Origin: Tupaia tana
Taxonomy: Eukaryota; Chordata; Mammalia; Scandentia; Tupaiidae
Assembly: GCA_026018925.1 (NCBI GenBank)
Contig: JAKSZU010000016.1
Location: forward strand, 54,084,496-54,148,495
Direction: 5' to 3'
Length of the DNA stretch: 64,000 nucleotides
Shown: in pieces, positions 41,182-52,124 of the stretch
Numbering within the stretch: position 1 is the first letter of the stretch
Layout of the letters: every line of letters begins with the position of its first letter
Translations under genes and position numbers: made by a program
Notes under the pieces: generated by a model
What the model saw: only the letters and a program-made list of their open reading frames with translations
Told to the model about the DNA's origin: nothing
Databases searched by the model: none

Positions 41182-41596
41182 TGGTTTCCTCAGTCTTCCT
41201 CAGACGCGGGATGGACCTGGGTCTGTCGTCCTTGATGCCGTAGGACAGTGGCCCTGTGTGAACAGCCCGCCAGTTCTCTTGTGAGGTAGCTTAACTAATT
41301 CTGAGCATCCTTCCAGCCCGTCTCTGCCCTTTCTTCCTCCGTTACTTCCATTCTTTCCTTTTTTTCCTTTCCAGAGACTTTGAAAGGTCTTTGGGAGACG
41401 AAGATCGAGGGACCAAACTTTTCAATTTTCCACATACTACCCCAAGCCCTGGTCTAAAATTCTGGGGACTTGGTTAGCGACACATGACGGGCAGGTATTT
41501 GTCAGATAAGACACAGACATCCGGAAGTTCACTGTCCTGTATTCATCCTAAGGGGGAGCCCGTTTTTAGACTTGTACATGTTTTACGATGTGATGT
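41182..41596. other. Intergenic, unique sequence
   Basis: No feature recognised. Confidence 0.4.
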
Positions 41597-41857
41597 GGGA
41601 CCAGCAGATGGCATAATGGTTACATTGTTGGACTCCCACATAGTCAACCACAGTTTGAGTCCTGGACCCAGCAGCTTAAAACTCACGCTGGGTGTGTTAG
41701 TGCCGGCATGCGGGCATGCGTGCATGCCCAAGCTCCCGAGAGGAGACTGGAGGAGAAGGGATTGGTATGGCCGTCCCCCCCAAAGGGTGATTTCTTACTT
41801 TCTGTCTCTTTGGCATGTGCATGGACCCTATAGAAAAAATATTAAAAAAAAATAAAA
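41597..41857 (+). repeat. SINE L form
   Basis: GGGACCAGCAGATGGCATAATGG head; GGACCCTATAGAAAAAAT end. Confidence 0.8.
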
Positions 41858-42780
41858 GATGTTCTCCCAAAGATTCCTCAGTTTCCCCATGATGAGGAAG
41901 AAAACCTGAAGGCCACTTGCTTTAGTGTCAGAACTCTTCCCTGTGTTTCTCAGACCCGGGAGTTCAGGGCGATCACAAATGGGTGTTCACTCTTAGGCCT
42001 CCTCCGAGCATTGCTTTTGTCCTGTCCCTGCCATCCTGGTTCATTTACCTCTGTGTGAGGGGTGCTCTCTGAACTTCCTGCGTGGCTTCCAGTCTTGGCT
42101 CCAAGGGCAGAGGTGGAGGCAGCTGGCTGGGGGCTGTAGGACTCAGATTGCAAGAGCTGGTGGTGTGCTACAAGCTGTTTGCTGACCAAGCCTGGCTGTC
42201 CCGGGGGCCCTCCACACCCAGAAAACTGTCTAAAAACAAACATGGGTTGATCAGGGCCTGGTTTTCCCCAGCCACAGTATGAATGATAGTGAGCCTCCAC
42301 CATATGAAATCTTGTGGTTTTATTTCGAGGAAGTGTCAGGGAAGTTTAGCCCTGAAAGCAAGCTGTGATACAATACCCATTTGTAAAGATGTTTCCTGCT
42401 GTTGCCCTCCGAAGCAAGAGCCCAGCATTTTGTGGCACCAGTTTCTTGCTTGGGCTGGAGACTGCTCCTTTAGAGCTGCCAGTGTTTGTGCGCGATCGAG
42501 CAGCAGTGACCACATCAAAGACCATGCCCTTGGCAGTGCCCTCAAGGGCCTGGTGAGGATGGGAAGACTCCGAAAGCCCCAATGTGGGGCAGCGAAGGAC
42601 ACAAGGCCCACCTCCCTCAAGCATCAAGGCGAAGGTCACAGGCGATGAGGAGGTCTCAGTAAACCCTGAAAGGACTCATGGATTCATGCCATGATTAGAC
42701 TAAAATTGTCCTTTGTTAGGGTGATCCAATCCACTAAGAAAAAGTTGATAAGTGACAAGTGCAGGTGTAAGTAAAAGAGA
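41858..42780. other. Intergenic, unique sequence
   Basis: Open frames here are short and unlike known proteins. No feature recognised. Confidence 0.4.
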
Positions 42781-43011
42781 GCTAGCAGGTGGTGTAGTGA
42801 TTAAGGCATTGGACTCTCACATGGCTGACCACGGTTTGAGTCCTGGACCTGGCAATGTGAAAAAACTCTGGGAGCGTGTGTGAGCATGCCCAAAATTCCA
42901 GGGGGGGGGATTGTGGTGTGGCCATTACCACTGAGGGGTGCTTTCTCACTGCCCCTGTCTCTGTCTCTGACGGACACACACATCCTACAGCAAAAAATGT
43001 TAGAATAAAAA
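42781..43011 (+). repeat. SINE D form
   Basis: AGCTAGCAGGTGGTGTAGTG head, CACATCCTACAGCAAAAAAT end. Confidence 0.7.
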
Positions 43012-46000
43012 GGCAAGGTCAGAGCAAGGGACCATCGGGTAGGGTCCCAAATCCATAGCAGATGTTGACATCACGAGCCTCAGTTCCAGAGGCAGCATGG
43101 CCAGCCCTGGTGCCTGCTGCTAGATGGGACACTGCAAAACAGCATGCCCTGACGTTAGCTGCTCCACACCTGTGTGAAGTCTCACCTGCCTGGAGGTGAC
43201 CTCTCCTCCCCACTCCCACGCCAGACTCGGTGTCTCCACGCTGTCCAGGGTCTCCCCTGAAAGTGGTGCCTGTCCCTGGGCGATCCCAGGTAACTATTAC
43301 CACTGCCCACACCTGGCAGCCCTGGCGACTGTTCCAGGGCACGACGTCGTCACTGGAATTGAAGGTTTCAATTTCACATAAAGCCTCGCAACCCTGCGGT
43401 AGTAGCTGAGGCTGGATTTAGTCTTGACTGTTGGTTGATAATCAAGTGATGCACCTGACAAGGTGCTGGGCCTGCTGAGCAAAGCCAGTGTCCGTGAGGC
43501 TGTGGGGCTGAGGCAGGCACGGCCAGGCCCTGGGCTCCTGGCACAAGGTGGGGCTGACGTGGAGAGTGCTCGTTCTCTGGCAAGGCCCATGTGGTGGCAA
43601 GAGCTGCAATAGAGTGGGGGGAGGGGGGACACCCAGCAGCCCATGGCCCAGCAGCGTCCTCAGCCTGATTTTGCCCCAAAGAGTCTCCAGCCCGCCCGCA
43701 CAGCCCTGGCAGCAGCTGCACTGCGTTATCCCACCACTCTAGTGACTGCTGCGACAGCCCAGGGCTGGCTGGCAGTGTCAGCCTGGGACAGCCTGGCAAC
43801 TTGGAAGGCCTGCCCTCCTGCGTGCGACCTCATTCTAAGAGCAAAGCCGACACCTGGCCCAGCACCATTCTCCCACACCCTGGTACTGCATGGCACCTCG
43901 GAGACAGCCCTGTGCTCAGGTGACACCTAGCCAAGGCTGGCAGTCACTGAGCCTGGCATTGACTCCACTCACCCCTGACAACAGCCCAGGAAGTAGGTAC
44001 AGTTGGTAGTGTCATTTCACAGGGGAAAGGGGAGGGGGGAGCTCCAGGACCCTGAGTAAACTTGCCGTGGGGCACACGAGATTCCTGGGTGTGATTCAGA
44101 GGGATCCTGAGTGGGTCCCAAGTGCAGGCACCTAGCTGGTCCCCCTCTGGTGTGGCCCCGAGGTCTATCCAGCCAGGAGGAGCCTGTCCAAAGCCGGTTT
44201 GCTAAGGAAGGAAGACGGGTCTCCGGGCAGCGGAGAGCACGGGAAGGGCCTGTGTTTCCGCATTAACTCCTGTCTGCCTTAGGTCCAGGGTCACCACGTG
44301 GCCCGGTCTGCCTACTGGTCAGCAAGGGCTTGGGCCCCAGCCCACTGCCACAGGCAGCAGGGAGGGCGAGGGCCGGTCCTATGGCAGCCCCAGAGGCCTG
44401 TCCCTGCACACGGCCGGCAAGGGAATCTCGGCTCTTACTCAAGCAGCAGCAGGAGGGATTTAGCTTGGTCCTGGGGAAGAGCTGTCCCATTGGAAGGCTG
44501 ACGTGTTCCAATCCTGGGAAACCCTAGAGTCCCTCTCCTAACAGAAGATCTGACGGGCACTGCTGCCCTCATGGCCTGGCACCAACCCCCTTTGCGTACA
44601 CAATCCCCATCGGCCCAGCTTTGGAGATTTCCTAGTTAAGGAAATGGCCAGGACAGGCCACCTGGGGTTGGCCACGTGGCCTGAGGGAGCAGAAGGTAAC
44701 ATCCAGAAAAAGGCCAACATTCTCTTGAGCCAGACCAGGAAGCCCTGCCTCCCCTCAGGTCTGACCTGATGTGCAAACCTCCTTTGAGACGTTCATGTGG
44801 GCTGGCCCCTCCCTCGTGAGCCCCACTGTCATGTTCTTAGCACGTCGTGCCTCTGTTAACCCAGCAGACACACCAAGCGCCAAGTGGGCACACAGCAAGG
44901 TCTCTGGAAGCCACAGGAGAATGGAAAGGTAGCAGCCGGGAAGCTCAAGGGCCGCTGGGCTGTGGCCTGGTGTCTGCGGGCCAGGGTGGCCTGCAGGGCA
45001 GTTATGCAAGAGTGGAAAGACTGCTGAAGGAAGGGAAGGAAGTGCCCCAGGCCAGAAGGGGACCCTGCCTGCCGCAAGCCCTGCAGGGAGCCTTCCTCTG
45101 CAGCTGCCCCTCACAGGTGACCAACCTTGTGGGTCTGACCTCCATGCTGGGGCCTTCGAGGCCACACCATTTGTGTCTGTGACAGGGGAGACCAGAGATG
45201 ACTGAGTGGCCATCAGGAGGGAACATTGAGCAGACAGCTGAAAGGCTAGCAAGTGAGCCAAGGGCCACCCTCCTGACGGAGGGCAAGAGAGCCGGTCGCT
45301 GGGTGACCATGCGCAGAAGGCCATGCACAAATCTGACGGTTTGCAGAAAGTGACCCTCCCCGTTCGACTAACAGCCTTCTAAAAACGGACCTATCGCCTG
45401 CCACCTCCTGTACCCCCTCCTCCCCTCCTGTCACCACCGTCTCCCGCGCCCAGCCTGCCCCAAAGGCTACCCTGGCCTCCCACACCACAGACCGCTTGGT
45501 GGTTTCTAAGCTCCATGAATGGCATCCTCAGATGGTGCTTTGTGTCTGCCTGTCCCCCACCCCGCCTCCGCACGTCATCGTGCGGCAGTTCCCGTCACTG
45601 CTGAGGACCGTCCCATGGAATCTGCTTTCCTCCTTGGACCCAACTTGCCTTCTGTGGGAGGCTCCCAGATACATAAATGGAAATGACTGGAGGAAGGACA
45701 TGCAAGGTCACACCCAGCCCGGGTCACACCCTGGGCTGGTGACCTCCGGATGGGGGTTGGGGACAGCACTGACTAGTGGGGAGCAGGAGGTGGCAGGTGA
45801 TGCCCTTAGCCGATGTGGTAAAGCACGTTCGGAGTGTGTCATTCAGAGCAGGGCTGGGCCCTGCATTTCTTAGATAGCAGACCCAGGGATGACAGCGACC
45901 TTGACCCATGAGGGTATGAAGCAGCATGCCTTGATCCCCCTCCGCCAGACCCCAAGCCCCTGCCCCAACAGTGTGCAGGGCAGGGGCCACGTCCCTCGCT

Positions 46001-46366
46001 CAGAGTGCCCTCCAGCTGAGCTGGCTGCCTTTGCATGTTCTCCTCTGGATTTGGGTCACAAAATGGTTCTGCCCTCTTCTCCTGGGTCCCAGCCAGGGCC
46101 AGGAGGACAGCCCTAGGAGGCAGGAGCCACTGCCAGACTGCAGGGAGGGACACCAGTCAGTCACTGGCCTTGGACGCGCTCTGATGATCCTATTCCACTG
46201 GGTATGGGTTCACTGGTGAAGATTTGAACACAGGTCTCGCGCAAAGGTTGTGCTGTCTGTCCTGGCTGCCACTGGCCCTTAGCCACACTCGCATACCCAG
46301 GGGCATGCACCTGAGGTGTCGCACACCCAGGGACATGCACCTAAGGTGTGCACACACACTCCATGG
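43012..46366. other. SINE-free GC-richer intergenic block
   Basis: About 3.4 kb without a single copy of the SINE group that fills the rest of the window. A weak MIR-like stretch lies near 43940-44110. No exon of a known gene recognised. Confidence 0.5.
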
Positions 46367-46500
46367 AGGTGTTCATTCATGCCCTCAGTGAATGAGGGCC
46401 CACCGGTGCAAGGCAGTGAGCATCAGGCCCGGGCAAGAGTCCTTGCCAAACAGACCAAGACCTTGTTATGTCCTCACATTCTACAAAGGAGAGACACTGT
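46367..46500 (+). repeat. Ancient interspersed repeat, first part
   Basis: TTCATTCATGCCCTCAGTGAAT..TCCTCACATTCTAC follows the order of the start of the repeat family at 47161; separated from it by later SINEs. Confidence 0.4.
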
Positions 46501-46512
46501 GAAAAAAAAGAT

Positions 46513-47028
46513 TGGCTAGCCAGTGGCATGATAGTTAAAACAGCTGGATCCCACATGGCTGGGTATGTGGTTCAAGTCCGGACCCAGCAATGTGAAAAAC
46601 AAGCTAGGCATGCATGCTCAAAATCCCTAGAGAATGGGGACCAGCAGATGGCATAATGGTTAGGTTATGTTGCTGGCCTCCCACGTAGTCGACAGTGGTT
46701 CGGGTCCCAGACTCCGTGGCTTAAAGCTCATGCTGGGCTTGTGTGCATGGGTACTCAAGAGAAGAATGGGTACCTGAGAGAAGAATGCAGAAGGGATTGC
46801 AGCGTGCACAGGTCCCCCGGGGGGTGATTTCTCGCTTTCTGTCTCTCTGGCTCTCTCTGACTCTCCAGTGAGCACATGCTCTATAGCAAAAAATCTCTCT
46901 TTAAAAAAAAAAATCCCTAGAGAATGAAAGAGAAGGGATTGCAGCGGGTCATCCCCTGGGGAGTTGGGGGGAGGGGTGTGTTTCTCTCTCTCTCCAGTGA
47001 GCGCATGCACCCTGGAGCAAATTTTTTT
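46513..47028 (+). repeat. SINE D form split by an L copy
   Basis: Parts 46513-46636 and 46910-47028; both in the same orientation as the invader. Confidence 0.75.
46637..46909 (+). repeat. SINE L form inside D
   Basis: Exact 17-bp target duplication AAAATCCCTAGAGAATG (46620-46636, 46910-46926). A small tandem duplication (GAGAAGAATG) lies in the body. Confidence 0.92.
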
Positions 47029-47160
47029 AAAAACATAAAATAGTAATAATAATAAAAATAACAAATTGAAGGCATCAGTGATGTTAAGTGCTCTGACTAA
47101 AGCGGGAAAGATGTGGGCAGGCATGAAGTTTGTTCATTGAGAAGATATCAAGCAGGCCTT

Positions 47161-47360
47161 GATGGAGGAGGTGGGGGTCACAGGTGGGGAAGATGGTCCC
47201 CACCTATGGGGAGCAGCAAACGCAAAGGCCCTGAAGTGGGAGCAGCTGGGTGTGTCCCAGGGTCTGCAGAGAGGCCAGTGGGGCTGGACTCGCCAACCAG
47301 GAGGAGAGAGGGATGGGAAATGCCCCCATACCCCTTGGGGCCTTGTAGGTCACAGGACAA
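47161..47360 (+). repeat. Ancient interspersed repeat just upstream of NCF1
   Basis: Contains GCAAAGGCCCTGAAGTGGGA, then GAGGCCAGTGGGGCTGG and GGGCCTTGTAGGTCACA. The same order of blocks is found in the repeat at 52125-52860. The family is common in mammalian genomes; I cannot name it safely. It ends about 240 bp before the NCF1 start codon. Confidence 0.5.
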
Positions 47361-47429
47361 GGGCAGCTGTCCCTGCGCACCTGTGTGCGCCTGACCGCCC
47401 ACGTCCGCACCACAGGGCCTAAGAAATCC

Positions 47430-47599
47430 CCAGAAACAGAAAGAAGAAGCGAAGCTCTGTCTGTGCCCTCCCTGCTGCCTCCTGCTCCTGACCCTGCCTC
47501 TAGACCGCGACAGAAGCGACTTCCTCTTTCCAGCGCATTTAAGGCCCACCCCGGGGAGCGAGAGCGCTGGGGAGAAGTCGAAGCCTTCGCTGCTCAGCC
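47430..47599 (+). promoter_or_regulatory. NCF1: NCF1 proximal promoter and 5'UTR
   Basis: GC-rich unique sequence directly before the start codon. It has ACTTCCTCTTTC (47519-47530), the reverse complement of a GAGGAA PU.1 site, and a weak CATTTAAGG AT-rich element just downstream. The p47phox promoter is known to depend on PU.1 in myeloid cells, from a site at a similar place. The transcription start is not visible; the start-codon context GCCATGG is favourable. Confidence 0.65.
47519..47530 (-). promoter_or_regulatory. PU.1 (ETS) binding site of NCF1
   Basis: On the minus strand this reads GAAAGAGGAAGT, a good PU.1 core with purine-rich flank, 70 bp before the ATG. It fits the functional PU.1 site described for the human p47phox promoter. 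Confidence 0.65.
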
Positions 47600-47671
47600 A
47601 TGGGGGACGCCTTCATCCGCCACATCGCCCTCCTGGGCTTCGAGAAGCGCTTCCTTCCCAGCCAGCACTAC
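47600..47671 (+). CDS. NCF1: NCF1 exon 1 (PX domain start)
   Basis: The 72-nt exon starts at ATG in the context GCCATGG and encodes [17 protein letters not shown] then FLPSQHY, the first strand of the PX domain. Exon 1 ends exactly at a codon boundary with GTGAGT as donor. The start is the conserved p47phox start. Confidence 0.96.
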
Positions 47672-48439
47672 GTGAGTAGCCCGACAGCGCGGTCGGGTCG
47701 CCCCGGGTGGCTGGCCCTGGGCACAGGGCTCCCGTGTCTGCGGCGCGGTCCACCCGCCCGGCCCCCAGTTGCGCCCAACCTCACAACTTGCGTGCGTTGG
47801 CTCCCAGATCCCGCGCTGGGAAGACAGCCCCGGCCCTGCCCAGCTCGCGTCCCTCACCAGCCCGCCTTACTCACGGCTGGCTCGTGGCACCAGCCCGGTG
47901 AGCCCAGTGCTCGGGTCCAGGGCCAGCTCCTCTGCGGAGCCCCCTCCCTGAGCGCTCAGAGCCTTCCCGGGATGTACAGCTGGAGACTGGCGCACTCTGT
48001 CTCCCAGCCGTCCATCATGCCCCTTACGTTAGAATTTTATCTCCCGCCCCTTTCCACACAGTAGGAGGACGCCACTGTAGGAGCCGAAAAATTGTCCCCC
48101 CTCCCTAGAGGCCTGGAGAAGTGTCTGCCCAGACAAGGCCAACTTGTCACTGGGTCCCCAAACCCAGAGAAAGACCAGGGAGGAACTCTGGCCCACTGTG
48201 TAGCACTTGTGTGGAATTTTTATAACTTTTCTTTTTTATAACTTTAAATTTTGAAATAATTTCAAATTTACGTAAAGGTTGCCCCCAAAAGTACCAATAA
48301 CTCCAGTATACCTTCACCCAGATTCTCCACCCTCCGCCTCCTCTCTCTCTCTCTTTTTCTCTGAATGTAAATTTTTGAGTCACTGGACCATAAATTAGAG
48401 AAATTGTATTTCTTTACCCTAAATAGAAGGCAGTATGTA
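47672..48439. other. NCF1 intron 1, unique start
   Basis: GC-rich near exon 1, then AT-rich. No repeat recognised. Confidence 0.45.
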
Positions 48440-48615
48440 TTTCTTTATATTTTTATTATTTTATTTGTTTATTCATTTATTTTCATTTGACCAGAGAGAG
48501 AGACAGAAAGAGAAAGGGAAAGTGAAAAAGCAAGCCACCAGGTCTGGGACTCAAACTGTGGTTAATCGTGTGGGAGTTTCCAGCTCCTTAACCACCACAC
48601 CACCTGCTGGCCCCT
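48440..48615 (-). repeat. SINE S form
   Basis: TTTCATTTGACCAGAGAGAG to CACCTGCTGGCCCC. Confidence 0.78.
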
Positions 48616-49099
48616 GTATTTCTTCAAATCAAGGACATTCTCTTACATAACTACAATGTGCATGTCGAAACTGGGAAATTAACATAGCTAGAACACTGTT
48701 GTCCAACCCCCGGACTTTATTCGGATGTCCCCAGTTATCCTACTTGTCCCCTATAGAAAAACTTTCCTCAAGTCCAGGATCCAACCCAGGGCCAATCAGC
48801 CATTGTATCTTTTCACTTTCTTTAAGCTGGGTCAGCCTTCATCAGTGCTTCTTTGTCGTTTTCAGCTTGCACGTTTTGAAGATAGTAGGGTCAGTGACTT
48901 TGTAGAAAGTCCCTTGATTTGGGCTGATCTGAAACTTCTTCGATAGATTCAGGTTACACACTCAGGGCAGCGATATCTGATATCCGATATCCGAGAAGGA
49001 GAAACCACGCCCGGCTCTCACTGGTCCTATCAGTAGCACTGGGTCTGCCTTCCAGCATTGGAGAAGGTAGTTTTGACACCTCGGTGAGGGCCTGTCTTC
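48616..49099. other. NCF1 intron 1, no clear feature
   Basis: Possibly old L1-like at 48660-48950 (CATGTCGAAACTGGGAAATTA); not assigned. Confidence 0.3.
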
Positions 49100-49314
49100 T
49101 GTGTCAGCTATATGGGACCCAACTGCCTTAGCCACTACAACACCAGCTAACCCCTCCACCCCTAGTCTTTCTTTTTCTTAACTTCCTTTAGGAAATGTAC
49201 ACTCACCAGAGAGAGACAGAGAAACAGAGACAGAAAACCACCAGGTCCAGGATTCGAACCACAGTTGGCCATGTAGGAGTTCAGTACCTCAACCACACAC
49301 CATCAGCTGGCCTC
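49100..49314 (-). repeat. Two SINE head fragments (S/D)
   Basis: A head-only piece to about 49157 (CAACACCAGCTAACCCC) and a fuller one 49168-49314 (CATCAGCTGGCC). Confidence 0.55.
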
Positions 49315-49325
49315 CACCACCCGTC

Positions 49326-49508
49326 TTTTTTTTTTTTAAGAATTATTCATTCAATTCTATTTATTATCGTTATTCTTAATTTGACCAGAGAGAGAGAGAG
49401 AGAAAGCAAAAGCAAGAAAGCAAGCCACCAGGTCCAGTCCAGGACTCAAACCATGGTCAGCCATGTGGGAGTCCAGCGCCCTTAACCATCACGCCACCTG
49501 CCGACCCC
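49326..49508 (-). repeat. SINE S form
   Basis: TTAAGAATTATTCATTCAAT tail to CACCTGCCGACCCCC; head has a CCAGTCCAGG duplication. Confidence 0.78.
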
Positions 49509-49750
49509 CACCTCCCATCTTAACTGGCTCAGGTCACAGACAGGCATGTGCCCCTGGCATGCACAGGGAAGTCCAGGATACAGACCTAGGATCTTTTCCA
49601 TATGGCTGTTTGCCTTACCACTGCGTCAGCAACTGGCCCTGTTTTCAGGTTTGCTATTCTGTTTCATTGTTTTTTTATTTATGCAGCAGTACCAGTTTTC
49701 TTTTTTTATCGTTGTAGCAATATGCGTAACACAAATGTACCATTTTAACA

Positions 49751-49917
49751 TTTTTTTATTATTATTGCCAGAGGGTATGGGTGCCCACAAAAGAAAGAGA
49801 ACCTTCCAATGGGATGTGGTCATGCTGCAATAGTTTTTTTCTCCATCCATCCTGTAGGATTCAGGGCACATGTACACACACGCCTGGTGTGTTTTTCAAG
49901 CCATTGTTGTTTTTATT
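49751..49917 (-). repeat. SINE D form, 3' part
   Basis: ATTGCCAGAGGGTATGGGTG body broken off at CAAGCCATTG by the next element. Confidence 0.6.
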
Positions 49918-49919
49918 TT

Positions 49920-49954
<35 letters not shown>

Positions 49955-50203
49955 GGAGATGTTTTTGCTATAGGGTGTGTGCGCTGGCCAGAGAGACAGA
50001 GAGAGGCAGAGAGACAGAAAGCGAGAAATCACCTCCCAAGGGGGGATGGCCACGCCGCAATCCCTTCTCCATTCTCCTCTCGGGATCTTGGGCACACACG
50101 CACACACGCCCGGTGTGAGTTTAAGCCACCAGGTCTGGGACTCAAACAACAGTCGACTACATGGGAGTCCAGCGACATAGCCATTACGCTAACTGCTAGT
50201 CCC
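49918..50203 (-). repeat. SINE L form with (TTTA)n tail
   Basis: Near-consensus; inverted A-tail expanded to (TTTA)n (49919-49954); head end CTAACTGCTAGTCCC. Confidence 0.85.
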
Positions 50204-50221
50204 TTGTTTTTATTTTATGTT

Positions 50222-50407
50222 TTTAAGAATTATTTTTTTATTTAACTTTATTTACTGATTTGCTCAATTTTTAAAAATTTGACCAGAGAGGGACAGAGTG
50301 AGAGTGAAAGAGAGAGAGAGAAAGCCAGCTGCCAGGTCCAAGATTCAAACCACAGTCGGCCTTGTGGGAGTCCAACACCCTTAACCACCACGCCACTTGC
50401 TGGCCCC
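50222..50407 (-). repeat. SINE S form
   Basis: TTAAGAATTATTTTTTTATT tail to CACTTGCTGGCCCC. Confidence 0.8.
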
Positions 50408-50529
50408 TCCACTCTTTTTTTTTTTTTTTTTAAATCACACCTACCCCCAAAAGAAACCCTATACCCATTAACAGTCCCTCCTCATCACGCCCAGCCCCTG
50501 GCAGCTACCCTCCAGTTTCTGTCCCTACA

Positions 50530-50880
50530 GGTTTGTGTGTTCTGAATATCTGGCATGAATGGATTGTACAGTAGATTACTAAATTCTTCCCTTCTTTTAA
50601 CCCAGTCCTTTCTGTATTGCTTTTTGTATCCTGCAACTTTACTGAGTTCACTTATTCATTCTAAGAGCTGTCTGGCGGGTTATAGGGTTTTCTCCATCTA
50701 TGATCACGTCATCTACAAAGGCGAACAGTCTACCTCCCTCCTTTCCAAGCTGGGTGCCCATCAGTTCTTTCTCATGCCCCCCGTAGCTAGGACCTCCAGC
50801 GCCGAGTTGAGCAGGAGTGGAGAAAGTAGGCACCCTTGTCTTCTTCCAGTTCTTAGAGGAAAAGCTTTCGTCTTTGTACC
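50530..50880 (-). mobile_element. L1 fragment (ORF2 region)
   Basis: Inverted L1 ORF2 sequence: CCTGCAACTTTACTGAGTTC, TATGATCACGTCATCTACAA, and GGCACCCTTGTCTTCTTCC. Decayed, not coding; ends about 190 bp before NCF1 exon 2. Confidence 0.75.
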
Positions 50881-51067
50881 TTTCCTTCTGTTCCAAAGTG
50901 GGAGTGTGGCAGCTCCTGGGCTTATGAAGTCTGATATCTCTCTGCGGCCCAAGCTGCCCCAAAGATCTCCCTCTCTGCACTTCTCCAGTGGCAGGGGTGT
51001 GGCCCAGGTGCACGTCAAGGCCCCCTTGGAAGCTGAACACGGTCTCCCACCCTGGTCTCTCCCCAAG

Positions 51068-51148
51068 GTGTACATGTTCCTGGTGAAGTGGCAGGACCTG
51101 TCGGAGAAGGTGGTGTACCGGCGGTTCACTGAGATCTATGAGTTCCAC
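51068..51148 (+). CDS. NCF1: NCF1 exon 2 (PX domain)
   Basis: An 81-nt exon after CCCCAAG. It encodes [20 protein letters not shown] then TEIYEFH. Arg42 and Arg43 of the phosphoinositide pocket are present. The exon starts GTGTAC; loss of one GT here defines the human NCF1B/NCF1C pseudogenes and most p47phox-deficient granulomatous disease. Here both GT units are present. A 3.4-kb intron 1 precedes it. Confidence 0.97.
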
Positions 51149-51305
51149 GTGAGTGTGGGGACACCCTCCTAGGCCACTCTCTGCCCTTGGGGGGGACTGA
51201 GGAACCTGGAATCCCCCCAGTGGCTGGGGAGCTGGGAGGAACTATGGAATCCGGGATCCTTCCAGTCTGTGGTTAAGAGGGCACTTTCAAAAAAATTGTT
51301 ATTTT

Positions 51306-51557
51306 GGGAACCAGCAGTTAGCGTAATGGCTATGTCGCTGAACTCCCAAGTAGTTGACCGCGGTTCGCGTCCCGGACCCAGTGGCTTAAAACTCACGCCG
51401 GGCACGTGTGCGTGTGTGCCCAAGATCCCGAGAGGAGAATGGAGGAGAAGGGATTGCGGCATGACCATCCCCTCTGGGGGGGTGATTTCTCACTTTCTGT
51501 CTCTATGTCTCTCTCTGTCTGGCGAGCGCACGCGCCCTATAGCAAAAACCTCTCCAA
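51306..51557 (+). repeat. SINE L form, young
   Basis: CpG-rich; exact 17-bp target duplication AAAAAAATTGTTATTTT (51289-51305, 51558-51574). In NCF1 intron 2. Confidence 0.92.
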
Positions 51558-51574
51558 AAAAAAATTGTTATTTT

Positions 51575-51937
51575 ATAATGTCTTATTTACACTTAATTGT
51601 ACATTTTGGTGGTGTACAATATGGCTTTTCAAAGCATGCATGCAATGTGTGAGAATCAAATTAAGGCTATGACCATAGCCATCATCTTCAGCAAAGAACA
51701 CCACATATGTCGTGCATCTGCGATTTTCACCAATTGGTATATGTGTGTGTGTAAGCCTGGCTCTGCCCTTTCTTGCTCTGTGGTAGTAGCCCATCTCGTA
51801 ACCGATTTGGCCTGTTTACATACACTCTCATGTCTGCTAATCATTTTTTTTCCTGAGCTCCCCAACCCAAAAAGTATGACTTTAGGAGATAAAATATTCA
51901 TAACATGAAGTTTACCATGTAAGCCACTCTTTTAACA
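51575..51937. other. NCF1 intron 2, likely old L1 remnant
   Basis: TTAATTGTACATTTTGGTGGTGTACAA resembles old repeat sequence; not assigned further. Confidence 0.3.
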
Positions 51938-52105
51938 ATTACTTATTTTATTTTTATTTATTTATTTTTGAAATTTGCTATAGGGCATGTGTGCTCACTA
52001 GAGAGAGGGGGAAAGGGAGAAAGCAAGGTACTGGGTCCAGGACTCGAACTGTGATCAGCCATGTGAGAGTCGAGTGCCTTTAAGCACCACACACCTGCTG
52101 GCCCC
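51938..52105 (-). repeat. SINE S/D form
   Basis: AAATTTGCTATAGGGCATG then short body and head ACACCTGCTGGCCCC. Confidence 0.7.
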
Positions 52106-52124
52106 ACTTAGGTCATCCTTAGGT

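Noticed and set aside
44755..45330. 191-codon open frame on - strand
   Set aside because: GC-rich intergenic DNA with stop codons rare by composition. No splice, domain or family resemblance seen.
50555..51172. 205-codon open frame on + strand
   Set aside because: It is decayed L1 antisense sequence reading through intron 1 into NCF1 exon 2; only the final exon 2 part is coding.
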